From Antilocapra americana (lineage: Eukaryota > Chordata > Mammalia > Artiodactyla > Antilocapridae), in the NCBI GenBank assembly GCA_007570785.1, contig ML664161.1, positions 16,210,861 through 16,274,860 of the forward strand: DNA of 64,000 bases, written 5' to 3'. The notes beneath the pieces were generated by a model, which ran no database searches, was not told where the DNA came from, and worked only from the letters and a program-made list of their open reading frames with translations. A program made the translations under genes and the position numbers. Each line of letters begins with the position of its first letter. The stretch's first letter is position 1. Below, in pieces: positions 35,909-46,917 of the stretch.

Positions 35909-36761
35909 AGTGATAGGAGGGTGAACTAAAGAAGCAGCAGGGCCTTGGCGCTGCCTTAATGTGTGGCTGCTTGAAAGGAGTCTGGGGTTTGACCCACACA
36001 ACTGCGATGTGTTCTAAATGTGTTCTTTTCTAGTAACGAGAAGAACATGCATGTGGAAATATAGTTTTGGTCATTTGAGGCAAACATTTTAATAGCCTCT
36101 TTGAGAGTAAAACATTTGGTGCGAGTATCAGAAGGGTAATTAATGAAGGACTTCTTTCGCAAAACCACTTGATGGCAGTTTCACTGCTGCAGGGAACTTC
36201 TACCAGAGGTAGAAAGTGCACAGAGCTTAGAGTGGTGAACAGTCACCAGTGGGAGCTCCAAAAATGTTTGGGGAGGTTAGATTGAGGCTTATTATGAGCA
36301 GAATATCAGCAGCTCTTTGTTGATATTTAGGAACTCTTTCCAACAGCAGTTGTGCACACTGAGGACCAAGCAGAGGGGCTTAGTGGAGAGCAGGGGAACA
36401 GGCTCCCTCCTGGAGCCACCGTCCCCCAGTGCTGCTCTGGCCTCGGGCCTGGACTCCATCCAGCCTCTTGGAAACACTTGCCCACTTGAAGTGTCCACTT
36501 TACCCTGACCCCTGGCTTCCCTTCCCTTCCCTTCCGAGAGGTACTTTCTTGATAATTTGGTGAAAGCAGAGTCAGGTGGAACAGTAGCATTGCCTTCCCC
36601 CTCCCTTCATGGACAGGGGTCAAGTTCCTGTTTATCCTGGGATCTCTAGTCCAGATTGAATATTTCCTCTTGTGAAAACTAAGAACCTCTGAGATGCTAC
36701 CCCCACTCCCAATCATTTGTCCCAGAGGCTGCATTTTAACAATCTCTCATTTTCTTTTCAG

Positions 36762-36822
36762 AAGGTAAGAGGAGCATCTGGTGGTGCTTTACCCAAAAGG
36801 AGGAATTCCAAGATTTTTTTAG
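36762..36822 (+). CDS. USP13: USP13 exon 3, residues 99-118 plus first base of codon 119
   Basis: A 61-nt exon encoding a basic segment (ALPKRRNSKIFL) between the N-terminal module and the acidic linker. RRNS at residues 111-114 is a basophilic-kinase-type motif; I recall Ser114 phosphorylation in human proteomic data but cannot verify it. The exon begins AAG followed by GTAAGA, so a good donor-like sequence sits 3 nt inside the exon. The real donor is TAG followed by GTAATG. Intron 3 is phase 1 (G then AT makes Asp119). Length is not a multiple of three, so skipping shifts the frame. A (TG)23 tract begins about 30 nt after the exon. Confidence 0.96.
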
Positions 36823-36849
36823 GTAATGTAAATAGTTGTCAACAGTTTT

Positions 36850-36852
<3 letters not shown>

Positions 36853-36899
<47 letters not shown>
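36853..36899 (+). repeat. (TG)23 microsatellite just after exon 3
   Basis: Uninterrupted TG run beginning 31 nt after the last base of exon 3, so the pre-mRNA carries a UG repeat beside a small exon. Probably length-polymorphic. Confidence 0.95.
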
Positions 36900-36902
<3 letters not shown>

Positions 36903-37338
36903 GGTGACTGCACGTGTTTGATTTGGAGCAGCTGGCTGTTTACTGTGCTATAGTTTAAAGATGAGAGGAACCAGTTTCACTCAGGATGGTCTGTCTCCAC
37001 TTTGTTTTTACCTGTGGTGAAGGATGCTTCAGCACACTTGTAGGGTTAGTGTTTTGAAGCAATTATGCTGATAGTGCCTAGAGAGAAATAGTGCTTCTGT
37101 TCCTGGTCTCCTTTTTCACTTCCTTTAAAGAAGAGACAGATTTTTTTTTCTCTTTTTTTAATATTAGCCAAACTACAGACTTTATTTGTATTTCAGTATT
37201 TTTTTCTGCTAATATTGTTTTTGCTGTTGTTGTTGCTCCAGTATCCCATGTTGCATTTGGTTGTCATGTTTCCTTAATCATGTCTAATCTGTGATAGTTC
37301 TGTGGACTTTTTTAATCTTTAATAATTGTGACACTTTT

Positions 37339-37410
37339 TAAAAAAAAATTTTTTTTTCTTTACATTATCGTGTTGGTTTTGTCATACATTGACATGAAGC
37401 CACCCTGGGC
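37339..37410 (-). mobile_element. 72-bp L1 tail insertion with 17-bp TSD
   Basis: T-rich start then 'gttttgtcatacattgacatgaagccaccc', the ruminant L1 3' terminus in reverse. Perfect 17-bp duplication ATAATTGTGACACTTTT at 37322-37338 and 37411-37427. Confidence 0.92.
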
Positions 37411-38026
37411 ATAATTGTGACACTTTTGAAGAGTACTGGCCAGTTATTTTGTGGACTGTACCTCAATTTGGATTTATCGTGTGACTTCACAGTAAGCCTG
37501 AGGTCATGCATTTTTGGCTAGAATTCCTCGGAGCTGATGGGTCCTCTTCAGGGCCTGCCGTCAGGGAGCACAGGAAGCTGAACTGTCGTGCTGGTGATGT
37601 TTAACCTTGATCACTTGTTAAGGTGGTGTCCGCTGGGTTTTTCCACTGTGAGGTTAAGGTATAGTTAATAAATATTTTGAAAGTGATACTTGGAGAAATA
37701 TTTGTTTCTCCTCAAGTTTTTGTTCACTAATTTTATCATCCACTAGTGGATCTTGCTGTGACAATGTGGTGTTTACCTAGTAGTGATTTTCTGTCTCCCT
37801 CATTCAGAAGAGCCATTTTTGCTCATACAAGTGAGGACTGGCTTTTATCTCATGTAATCATGATCATATTTCATGTTAAAGTTCCTGTATGGTTTTCCCG
37901 GAAGAAAAAATGCTTTGATAATTTTTGGCCAGGCAAGTTTGTGTCTGAAAATGCCTAGGATTATTGTTTAGAAGGAATTTCAAAATTGTTTGCATGTTGT
38001 AATTTTATTTTGGTTAAAAAAATTAT

Positions 38027-38168
38027 ACATATATATGCATATGTGTGTCTGTGTATCTCTATGTGTGTACATAAATGCATGTAAATGTATATATAGGTAT
38101 GTACTTACATATGTGTGTGTATATATGTGTGTGTGTGTGTGTGTACATACATACTCATACATAAATAT
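38027..38168 (+). repeat. Complex TG/TA/CATA microsatellite
   Basis: Alternating ATAT, TGTG and ACATAC blocks over about 140 bp, including (TG)8-9 near 38,128-38,144. The open frames on both strands here are repeat artefacts. Confidence 0.9.
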
Positions 38169-39296
38169 AACTGAGAGTCTAGTAGTGTCTAGCAAAATGT
38201 GCTCCAAATTGTTAATCATAGCTCCTTCCTGGTGGTGAAATTGAGGTGACATTAGTTTTCATCTTTTTGCTTATTTGTGTTTAAATTCTTTCTCTGTAAC
38301 AAAAAGACACATTGATTATTTGAAAAGTAAAGCCATTGGATGTGTTGGAGCTGAGTTTCCTTCATGGTTGGGTTCTCCATTACTCTGCACTGGGTCCACT
38401 CTTGCTGTCTTCTCTCCATATTTTCAGCCCATGGCTTTCTTTATGAGGCTTATCTGCAGTTGGTGTTCCCACCCTGGCCAGCCTTTCCCACTGCTCGGCA
38501 TGGCTTTGGACCACAACCCAGGTTAACCAACTAGACTCAGAGAAGCTTAGAATGAGCCTGAAAGCTGAAATGATTGAATGCATTTTGATGTTTTGGTCAT
38601 AAGTCTTCGGCTCCCTTGCGCTACTAATGATGATGAACTTCTGAGATAAATGACATCAGCATGGCATTCTTAAACATCTTGGTCTGCTGCTGTTGTTTTT
38701 CATCATTTTCTTTGGTTGAGTAAAGGAGTTAGCTGACCTCTTGTCCTTTAACCTTTGTGTTTTTTACTCAAAAAACCTTGCAGTTTGATTTTTCTAATTA
38801 TCATATTGGTGGTAGAGGATATTATCAAGTAACTTTTTAAAAAATAATCCACAGGTAAGCACTGAGATTTTGTGCTTCATACCGTGTGGACCCCTCCGTT
38901 GCCTCGTGGGAGCACTAGCCCACCCTTTCATTTCAGAGGGACTTTCTCTATGGGCTGCTCTCTGTGATCTCTCAACATTGCATGTCTTAGAACGCCAGAA
39001 ACTCACAATCCAGCAAAAATGTTCTATTTGGATTGTACCAGTTTTTTAAAAACTTAAAGTTGAATGCCATTGGCACTCTGGGGCTTGCCCCAGGCCCCAG
39101 TTCTTTCTATGGTTTTATACTCAGACGCTTCACTAACTTAGTAAGAATTACATTTCATAAGCCCTGCTTTAAAGCCTCAACTGGTGCTTCGTAGCTCCCA
39201 GTAGCAGCCACTGTGTTCTTGCCACACTGATCATAGCTCTGTTTTCAAGGTGGTGTGGCCGGTAAATTAATTTCAGCGAAGGACTGTATTAGACTT

Positions 39297-39521
39297 GTGC
39301 TGTGCAGTGATTCCGTCGTGTCCGACTCTTTGTCCATGGGGTTCCATGGACTGTAGTCCTCCAAGCTCCTCTGTTCATGCGATTTCCCAGGCAAAAATAC
39401 TAGAGTGGGTTGCCATTTCTTCTTCCGGGGGATCTTCCTGACTCAGGCGTCCAGCCCATGTCTCCTGCATCACCTGCATCGACAGGTGGATTCTTTACCA
39501 CTGAGCCCCCTGGGTAGGCCT
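39297..39521 (-). mobile_element. Bov-tA SINE, antisense
   Basis: 'gtgattccgtcgtgtccgactc' to 'gagccccctgggtaggcct', with a small CATCACCTG duplication near 39,465. Confidence 0.9.
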
Positions 39522-40016
39522 GTAGGAGGCTTACCTCTGCTTTATTTAACAGGAATTATGAAATATTGGTGAATTTAAATCAGGTAGATGTTAATTTCTT
39601 TTATTTCATGTAGAGGATGTTGGGAAACAGCAAGTCCAGGCTGATGTGATGCCCTCATATTCATCAGATTCTAGGTTCTTCCCATATTTCTGTTTCACCC
39701 TCCATCCTGGTCTGTGATTTCTAACCTCATGGTCACTTCATGGTCCAAAATAGCTGCTGGAATTCCAGCCATCACATCCCCATTCTGGAAAGCAGGGAAG
39801 AAAAAGGGGGAGGGACAAAAGAATCTTATCTCCCAGTTTATTCCTTTTCCTTTTGTCAGCATTCTCACAGATCCCCATGCCACACTTTAGTTTATACTTC
39901 TCTGGTCAGAGATTGGTCGCATGCCTATGTTGTGTGCTGCATAGGACGTTGGACAGCAAAATCTATTAACTGGTTTCACTGAGTAAAGTCTGTTACTAAG
40001 GAAGAAGGGGAGAGTA

Positions 40017-40196
40017 GGGACTTCCCTGGTGGTCCAGTGGCTAAAACTCCGTGGTTCCAATGCAGGGGGCTGGGGTTTGATACGTGGTTAGGGAACTAGA
40101 TCTTATACCCCACAGCTGAGGGTTCACACGCTGCAGCTAAAGATCCTGCATGCTACAACTAAGGCCCAGATAGCCAAAGAAAGAAATAAAGATTAA
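40017..40196 (+). mobile_element. CHR-type SINE
   Basis: 'gggacttccctggtggtccagtggctaaaactcc' head, then 'gttagggaactagatcttatacc' and a GAAATAAAGATTAAA tail. Confidence 0.88.
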
Positions 40197-41939
40197 AAGA
40201 AGGAGAGAATGAATGCTGGGAGGCAGCGTGTAGTCTCTGCCACAGTTTCCTTCCCTAAAAAGGGACATTGGGTTTTTTTCTTCAAGAAAAGGAAACTTGC
40301 TCAGAACTCTCTTGCAGCCTCTTTGTTTCTTTGACTAGAAAGTACGTTTTCACTGCTATTAAAATATAGTTATGATGACCCTTCATCCCCCTCACAAAAC
40401 ACATGCAGATGATTAATGCTTTCTCCTGGATAGAGGTTTTTTATCCCCTTTCACTTAATGACTTTATGACTAATTCCTTTCCTGTTGGCTCAATACTGAC
40501 ATTGAAGGCACTGAATCATTCAGTTGTGACATTCATATTGATTTTATCAGGGAAACTGAGGCCGTTAGCTAGTGCTGAATGCTCACCCAAGTCTCCTGAG
40601 CCCCATTCTGCCCTTACATTCAAGTTAACTCTTTCTCCTGATTACCTCGATAGTCATCTAAATGAAATCCTAGTTAAGGATCCATCCCTCAGTTCTCACT
40701 TTTGCTGGTAACTCTTTTTAGGACCAACAATGACAGTTATTGGTAATTTTTGAATCAGAGAAATTTTGTGCTTCTCTTAGGAGAGAAATTTAAATTTAGG
40801 ATTTAAAAAATATTCTTTGAAATACGTAGCACGTGGACAGAGCTTAAAACTGAAAAGTTTTAAGAGCCTCCGTAACAAAAAGTAAGTTTTTCTCCCTTCC
40901 CTATGTCCCAGCCACACTTAGTTACCCAGAGACAAATAGTAGTTTCTGTTTGTACATCCTTATGTGTGTTGTGTATTCCTCCAGTGATAGTTTAGACATG
41001 TGCCATGCGTTTAGATTTTATTTGTGTAGATGGTGGGGAGCCATTAACACTTGGTTCCCAAACTGTGTCCTGAGGCACTCCAGGTTTCCACAACAAACTC
41101 ACAGGTAAATCACAGGGTGTTTTAACTCTTTAAGGGAACACAGTGATGCTTGAACATTGCTTGAATGAGTGCCTTGATGCAGTCTTGCTATTAGAGGATC
41201 CTATATTCCTTTCAGTGACTTCATCTCTTTGTGAAGCAGTCTGTTTTTAGTGGTTTCTATGGTAAAAAGGCAAGTGCCATGAGAAAAGAAATGTGAAATG
41301 GAAAATAAGGGAGGCGGTGTCCAGCCCGATGAAATTCTGCTGTGCCTTCCAGGTGCACACATCCCTTTGGTCGAGGATTAATGGTTATTTAAGAGGGAAA
41401 TGAAACATTTATTTCCTTTCAGTTTATGTGTATTAATTTTTCAAATGCCTGTTAACTTGTTAGAACATAAATAGTTATTAAGTTATTTGTTATAGTTATT
41501 GAGTTATTAAATAGTTATTAAGTTACACTAAATAAATAGAATATTGGGCATGTCTTTTGGTTTAGGGCCACTGCAAAAATTGCTGGGAAGCTAAAGGGCG
41601 CTGTGAACTGAGAAAGTGGGTAGCTCTGCATTCATGTGTTTAAGCTAGAAAGGGGCACTATTAGGCTGTCTTTGACAGAGATAATTTACAACAATGTAAA
41701 AGATTGTGGATTTGGGGAGTTGGCTGATAGAAAACTTACTGTTTTATGGGATGGAAGGAGAGAAGAGGGAGTGGAAGGGAGTTCAGGATCTTCACAGAAA
41801 TACCCCAGGACTCATGATGGGATTCTCACCTCATCTCAAATATTCTTTATGTTAAAGCTACAAATGTGCAGTCATGTCAATAACTGGTAGTAAATTTAGT
41901 TAAAAAGATTATCTCTTTGGTATGTCATACAACAGTGTT

Positions 41940-42142
41940 AGGGCTTCTCTGGTGCTCAGACGATGAATCTGGCTTCAGTGCAGGAGGCCTGGGTTCGATC
42001 CCTGGGTTGGGAAGATCCCCTGGAGGAGGAAATGACAACCCACTCCAGTATTGTTGCCTGGAGAATCCCATGGATAGAGAAGCCTGGGGGGCTACAGTCC
42101 ACGGGGTCTCAGAGAGTTGGACCCAGCTGAGTGACTAACCCA
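41940..42142 (+). mobile_element. Bov-tA SINE
   Basis: 'gggcttctctggtgctcagac' head to 'ggacccagctgagtgactaac' tail. Near-identical flanks AACAGTGTTA and AACAGGGTTA suggest a TSD. Confidence 0.92.
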
Positions 42143-43000
42143 AAACAGGGTTAAATGTTCACATTTCTATTGACTCCCCTACCGCCTCCCCCCACAACTT
42201 TCTCAAATAAGAGTAAATGAGTCAGCTCTTCTGTGTCTGAAAACTGGGATGTCAAAAAGCTACTGCTAAACCTCAGAGAACTTACATTCCACCTTTTGGC
42301 CTTTAACTTTGCTATACATACTTGATGAGGAATAGGTGGAAAATAGAGCAGCTGTGGAAAGTTCCTGCAACAGGCCTGCTCAGGAAACTTATCTGCGCCT
42401 ATAATGACCAGAAGTTTCAAGGAAACTCCGTTTTGTCCTTTTCTTCTGAGTAGGTCATAGAGCAGAGTCTGGGCTCAAGGAGCTGCCCCCATACCCTCAT
42501 GCGAAGGTTTGCAGTTGGTCAGATTTCCCAGCACTGATGCAGCAGGCTGCTCACTTCCAGCACACAGATTAACAAATTAATGTTAGTTAATTTGTTACCT
42601 GAGAGAACCCTGAGCTGGGCTTCAGAGCCCTGGCTTGATTTAGAGATCCTTTCCTCTGCTGTGCCGCTTCGTAGTGACTTCTTGGAATGCCTGTGGTCCC
42701 AGCTACTTCTCAGGGATCTGAGCAGATCACCGAAGTAGAGTTCAAGAAGGAGTATTATAAAATAAAATTTGTTTTTTAACTCAGAGAAAGAGCCCATCCA
42801 GGAATTACCAGTTCATTGTCCCGGTAACTGTTTGGAAGAGGTTGGGGGTCCTTTTTCTGCTGGTCCCTGCCCCTTAGTTACCCTGTAGGTTCCTTAACCA
42901 GATATTTTGGGCTGGTGAGATTCTAATTAGAAAAATTTAGAGATTGTAGACTTATATTTAGAATCAAAGGGTCATGTACATTCAGGGGAAACTTTAACTT

Positions 43001-43054
43001 TGCCAGTTAGATTCAGAGTGTAGGTTATGCCAGTTAGATTCAGAGTGTAGGTTA
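43001..43054 (+). repeat. 27-bp perfect tandem duplication
   Basis: A 27-bp unit beginning TGCCAGTTAGATTC occurs twice head to tail (43001-43027 and 43028-43054) with no differences. Confidence 0.95.
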
Positions 43055-43067
43055 CCTCTGCTGAATG

Positions 43068-43183
43068 TGGGCTTCCTTGGTGGCTCAGATGGTAAAGAAT
43101 CCGCCTGCAATGCAGGAGACCAGAGTTTGATCACTAGGTCAGGAAGATCCCCTGGAGAAGGGAATGGCAAGCCACTCCAGTAC
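43068..43183 (+). mobile_element. Bov-tA SINE, 3'-truncated
   Basis: 'gggcttccttggtggctcagatgg' head to 'ggcaagccactccagtac', then unrelated sequence; lacks the Bov-A tail. Confidence 0.88.
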
Positions 43184-43639
43184 AAAGCTCTGCTTTTTTG
43201 CATGACAGCAGTCTTGCTTTTTTTTCACAGACATCAGTTACCAATGTACTCTAGCTTTGCTTTTGTCTTTAACATGCTGGTGTTGTTAACTTCCTTAAGT
43301 CTCCTTTCCAGATGTTTGTGGAGTATGTGGTGTGTGCTGGGCATTGTGCCGGGACTAGGGATTTGAAGGTGAATAAGACTCACTTCCTGCGCTTAGAGCT
43401 TACCATCTAGAAGCATCTGAAGTTTTCTCCACATTTGGATCACGTAGAAGATCCCCCATGTTATCCTGGTCCTCCTGAAACTGACTTCAGCATTGCTTTA
43501 GAGCTGTCAGCCAAAGGGAAGGGAGGGCACTTGTGCTTATGTTAGTTATTAGTAGTGTGGAGCAGAGAGGACGATGATGGTGAGGGTGATGGTGGGAGTG
43601 ATGGCAGCTGTTCTGTGGAGCCCCTCGCCCCTACCAGAT

Positions 43640-43785
43640 CCTAACTAGGTGCCTTAAAACCTTATCTTTTTTAATTCTCTCAACAATCGTACTGGGTATC
43701 TAATATTGTCCATAGTCCCCTCATGAGAAATTTGAACTTAGAAAGAACTTGCCCAGGCTTATGTAGCTAGTCAACATCAGGGTGG
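43640..43785 (+). repeat. MIR SINE relic
   Basis: 'ctaactaggtgccttaaaacc', 'agaaagaacttgcccaggctta' and 'gctagtcaacatcagggtggg' fit MIR. A T-rich run follows. Confidence 0.7.
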
Positions 43786-43986
43786 GATTTTTTTTTTTTT
43801 TTGAACTTAGTTTATCATTGTTTTTGGCTAGGCAAGATTTAAACTAGCATTACGAATTGTGTATATTTTCCCTGGAACAAAAAATATTTAGATTATGTGT
43901 TATATGAGCTGAATCTATACACAATCCTTTGGTTATTCAAAATTATTATGCACAATATAATAAAGAAGAATTTAAGAATAAAGTTT

Positions 43987-45094
43987 TTTATTTATTTATT
44001 TATTTATTTATTTTATTTATTATTTTTTTTTAATTGTTTTTGCCATACATTGTCATGATATCACCATGGGTCCACATATGCTTCCCCTCCGGAACCCCCC
44101 TCCCTCTTCCCTCCCCCCCCCCCCGGGAAATCTCGCTGCACCAGCCCCGAGCATCAGTCCTCGGCTGGNNNNNNNNNNNNNNNNNNNNNNNNNNNNNNNN
44201 NNNNNNNNNNNNNNNNNNNNNNNNNNNNNNNNNNNNNNNNNNNNNNNNNNNNNNNNNNNNNNNNNNNNNNNNNNNNNNNNNNNNNNNNNNNNNNNNNNNN
44301 NNNNNNNNNNNNNNNNNNNNNNNNNNNNNNNNNNNNNNNNNNNNNNNNNNNNNNNNNNNNNNNNNNNNNNNNNNNNNNNNNNNNNNNNNNNNNNNNNNNN
44401 NNNNNNNNNNNNNNNNNNNNNNNNNNNNNNNNNNNNNNNNNNNNNNNNNNNNNNNNNNNNNNNNNNNNNNNNNNNNNNNNNNNNNNNNNNNNNNNNNNNN
44501 NNNNNNNNNNNNNNNNNNNNNNNNNNNNNNNNNNNNNNNNNNNNNNNNNNNNNNNNNNNNNNNNNNNNTAGTTTCCTTTGTTGTGCAAAAGCTTTTAATT
44601 TTAATTAGGTCCCATTTGTTTATTCGTGTTTTTATTTCCAATATTCTGGGAGGTGGGTCATGGAGTATCCCGCTTTGGGTTATGGCAGAGAGTGTTTTGC
44701 CTATGTTATCCTCTAGGAGTTTTATAGTTTCTGGTCTTATGCTTAGATCTTTGATCCATTTTGAGTTTATCTTTGTGTATGGTGTTAGAAAGTGATCTAG
44801 TTTCATTCTTTTACAAGTGGCTGTCCAGTTTTCCCAGCACCACTTGTTAAAGAGGTTGTCTTTTCTCCATTGTATATTCTTGCCTCCTTTGTCAAAGATA
44901 AGGTGTCCATAGATGCGTGGATTTATCTCTGGGCTTTCTATTCTGTTCCACTGATCTATGTTTCTGTCTTTGTGCCAGTACCATACTGTCTTAATGACTG
45001 TGGATTTGTAGTATAGCCTAAAGTCCGGGAGGTTGATTCCGCCCGTTCCATTCTTCTTTCTCAAGATTGCTTTGGCTATACGAGGTTTTTTGTA
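43987..45094 (-). mobile_element. Young 5'-truncated L1 with 14-bp TSD, interrupted by an assembly gap
   Basis: From the left: a TTTA-rich A-tail (reverse), the L1 3'UTR in reverse with a C14-15 run near 44,110-44,124, 400 N, then ORF2 C-terminal coding sequence on the minus strand (45,064 down to 44,569), open throughout its visible part (starts [14 protein letters not shown], ends KSFCTTKET). TSD TAAGAATAAAGTTT at 43973-43986 and 45095-45108. The target TTT/AT resembles an L1 endonuclease site. 5' truncation lies about 30 bp beyond the start of the open frame. Good preservation suggests a recent insertion. Confidence 0.93.
44169..44568. other. Assembly gap (400 N)
   Basis: Exactly 400 unknown bases inside the L1. 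Protein predictions that span it are meaningless. Confidence 0.99.
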
Positions 45095-45125
45095 TAAGAA
45101 TAAAGTTTATCCCCTTGTTCTTTTC

Positions 45126-45240
45126 CTTTTTTTTGGCCTTGCTATGCAGCTTGTGGGATCTTAGTTCCCTGGCCAGGGATCAAACCTGTGCTCTTGGTAG
45201 TGAAAGAGTCCTAGCTCACTGAACTGCCACAGAATTCCCC
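45126..45240 (-). mobile_element. CHR-type SINE, antisense
   Basis: 'cttgtgggatcttagttccctggccagggatcaaacc' to 'gaactgccacagaattcccc', about 20 bp after the L1's right TSD. Confidence 0.88.
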
Positions 45241-46274
45241 ATTCATTGTTTTCATTTGATCAGATTTCCTTCTGATTTTTGTCTATGAATATAACTAGTA
45301 TAAAGTTGTCTTTTCAGTGAAAATGAACTTTATAATTTTAGCATTAACGTGGCATAAACATTTCCATGTTTTTACACAGTCTAAAAAAATATCATTTAAG
45401 TAATATTTTAGTGGGTTAAATACCATTCTGATTGAACATTTAGGTTCTAATTTTTAAAAATTAGATACTGGGACATTCATATTTTTATAACATAGGATGT
45501 CTATCTTTGTTTGAATTATTTTCTTTAAATAAAAGCCTCTGATTACTTCTTAAACTCTTAGACTCTTCTTTACATTGCTTTTTGTGAAAACAAGCTCTTA
45601 CGGCTACTTAACAATGTTATTTATTTTGGCATTTCCGATTCTTGTTATTTAGAACCTTTTATTAAAATGTGTAGACGGTGTTCCAGCTATTTATCACTTT
45701 CCACTTAAGACTGCTCTCCCTTTGAGAATTTAAGAGCAGATCTATACATAAAAAGTTACCAGATTGAGGCTTTTGAGGCATACAACAAGGTAGTAACAGA
45801 ATCTAGATCCCTTTGTTCTCAGCTGGCTGCTTGTCTAGCAAAATAACTTTCTCCTGTTTACAGAGCCCGTATTTGTGTACCTGTTTGTGTGTGTGTGAGT
45901 GGAAGATGGCTTGAGAGCTCTTTGTCACCATAGTTCCAAATGTCTAAATACACAAACATGATCTGGGGTTTCTGGCATCCATATGAATGCAAGGCTGAAA
46001 TGTCCACATTGATATTGTGACAGGACATTTCCTTGAGCCTTTGCCTAACCTTTCCAAGAGACTAGCCAAGCAAAGAGGTGATGACTTGATAGATACCAGG
46101 CCAGACTTCCTTACTGAAAATCCTCCGAGACCTGAGGACAGCAGGACTACTTAGATTGTAGGGTTCACCCCTCTGGCTTAGTAGCTCAACAACTCTAAGT
46201 GGGGAGAGGGAGGGTGGGAAAGAGTGAGATAGAGGGAGGGAAATTGAGATTTTAATTTAAAATAGGTCACCAGT

Positions 46275-46480
46275 AAATGGTAAGAATTATTACGTGCCAG
46301 GTCTCTTGTTTATAATTTATTTATTCTCCATACAAACTGTGTGAGATAAGTTTTATTATCTCCATTCTACTAATGAGGAAACTAAGGCTTAGAGAGTTTG
46401 TGACTTGACCAAAGAAACGTTAATTTTGGAGCCAGAGTTGAAGCTGGGCTTATCTACTCTCAAATCCATGTACTTTCTTC
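46275..46480 (+). repeat. MIR SINE relic
   Basis: 'attacgtgccaggtctcttg', 'ctactaatgaggaaactaaggc' and 'ttggagccagagttgaagctggg' match MIR well. It lies about 300 bp before exon 4. Confidence 0.85.
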
Positions 46481-46795
46481 TGTTGTGTTAGGAGAAATAT
46501 TCCACCCTATTCTTGTGAAGTCAGGAGCCAAGTACCCGACAGGTCAGGATGACCAACCTCTTCCTTTCAACATCTGTAAGAATTGAACATCCAGTGCAAA
46601 TGAATGCTTTAAGTATAAAGCTTTATGATATGACTCAGTCAGCTTAGGGAGGATGCAAAGGCCTCCTGGTCCTGGCTTGGGCAGAGGGATGGCTGGACTG
46701 CCGGCCCTGCGAGCGTCTGGTTTCCCAGTGAGTGCTGCCTTGCTGAGCTATGTCCTTTCTTCACCTCTTGCTCTTTGTTTTTGTTTTCTCCTCAG

Positions 46796-46917
46796 ATCTA
46801 GACACTGATGACGATTTAAATAGCGACGATTATGAATATGAAGATGAAGCCAAACTTGTTATATTCCCAGACCACTATGAAATAGCCCTACCAAATATTG
46901 AGGAGTTACCAGCCCTG
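46796..46917 (+). CDS. USP13: USP13 exon 4, end of codon 119 to residue 159
   Basis: 122 nt completing Asp119 and encoding 40 further residues. The first half is strongly acidic ([16 protein letters not shown], residues 121-136); the second half ([19 protein letters not shown]) returns to the globular N-terminal module. Thr122 followed by DDD fits a CK2 site. The donor consistent with the known protein is CTG followed by GTCAGT; four bases downstream lies a second candidate, A followed by GTGAGT, which would add 4 nt and shift the frame to an early stop in exon 5. Intron 4 is phase 0. The acceptor is strong. Confidence 0.96.

Larger units (their letters stand above)
29040..36761 (+). other. 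USP13 intron 2 (7.7 kb, phase 0)
   Basis: Donor GTGAGA; acceptor after a clear pyrimidine tract ending TTCTTTTCAG. It holds antisense L1 relics, two CHR SINEs, three Bov-tA insertions, an L2 3' end, a MIR and a long L2 copy (~32.54-34.67 kb). Nothing specific recognised in 29,040-29,640, 31,945-32,285 and 35,915-36,505; the last includes a short CTTCC run near 36,508-36,532. Confidence 0.9.
36823..46795 (+). other. USP13 intron 3 (10.0 kb as assembled, phase 1; contains a 400-N gap)
   Basis: Donor GTAATG; acceptor after TTTTGTTTTCTCCTCAG. It contains a (TG)n tract, a 72-bp L1 tail insertion, a complex TG/TA microsatellite, Bov-tA and CHR SINEs, MIRs and a young L1 interrupted by N. True length is uncertain because of the gap. 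Nothing specific recognised in 36,905-37,320; 37,430-38,025; 38,170-39,295; 39,525-40,015; 40,200-41,935 (apart from a short repeated AAATAGTTATTAAGTTA at ~41,468 and ~41,512); 42,150-43,000; 43,190-43,640; 45,245-46,270; and 46,485-46,795. Confidence 0.88.

Noticed and set aside
37980..38252. His/Thr/Tyr-rich frames on both strands
   Set aside because: Produced by a TG/TA microsatellite.
44030..45064. A 344-residue minus-strand frame
   Set aside because: It runs through 400 unknown bases; only the right part is real coding sequence and that is L1 ORF2, not a host gene.
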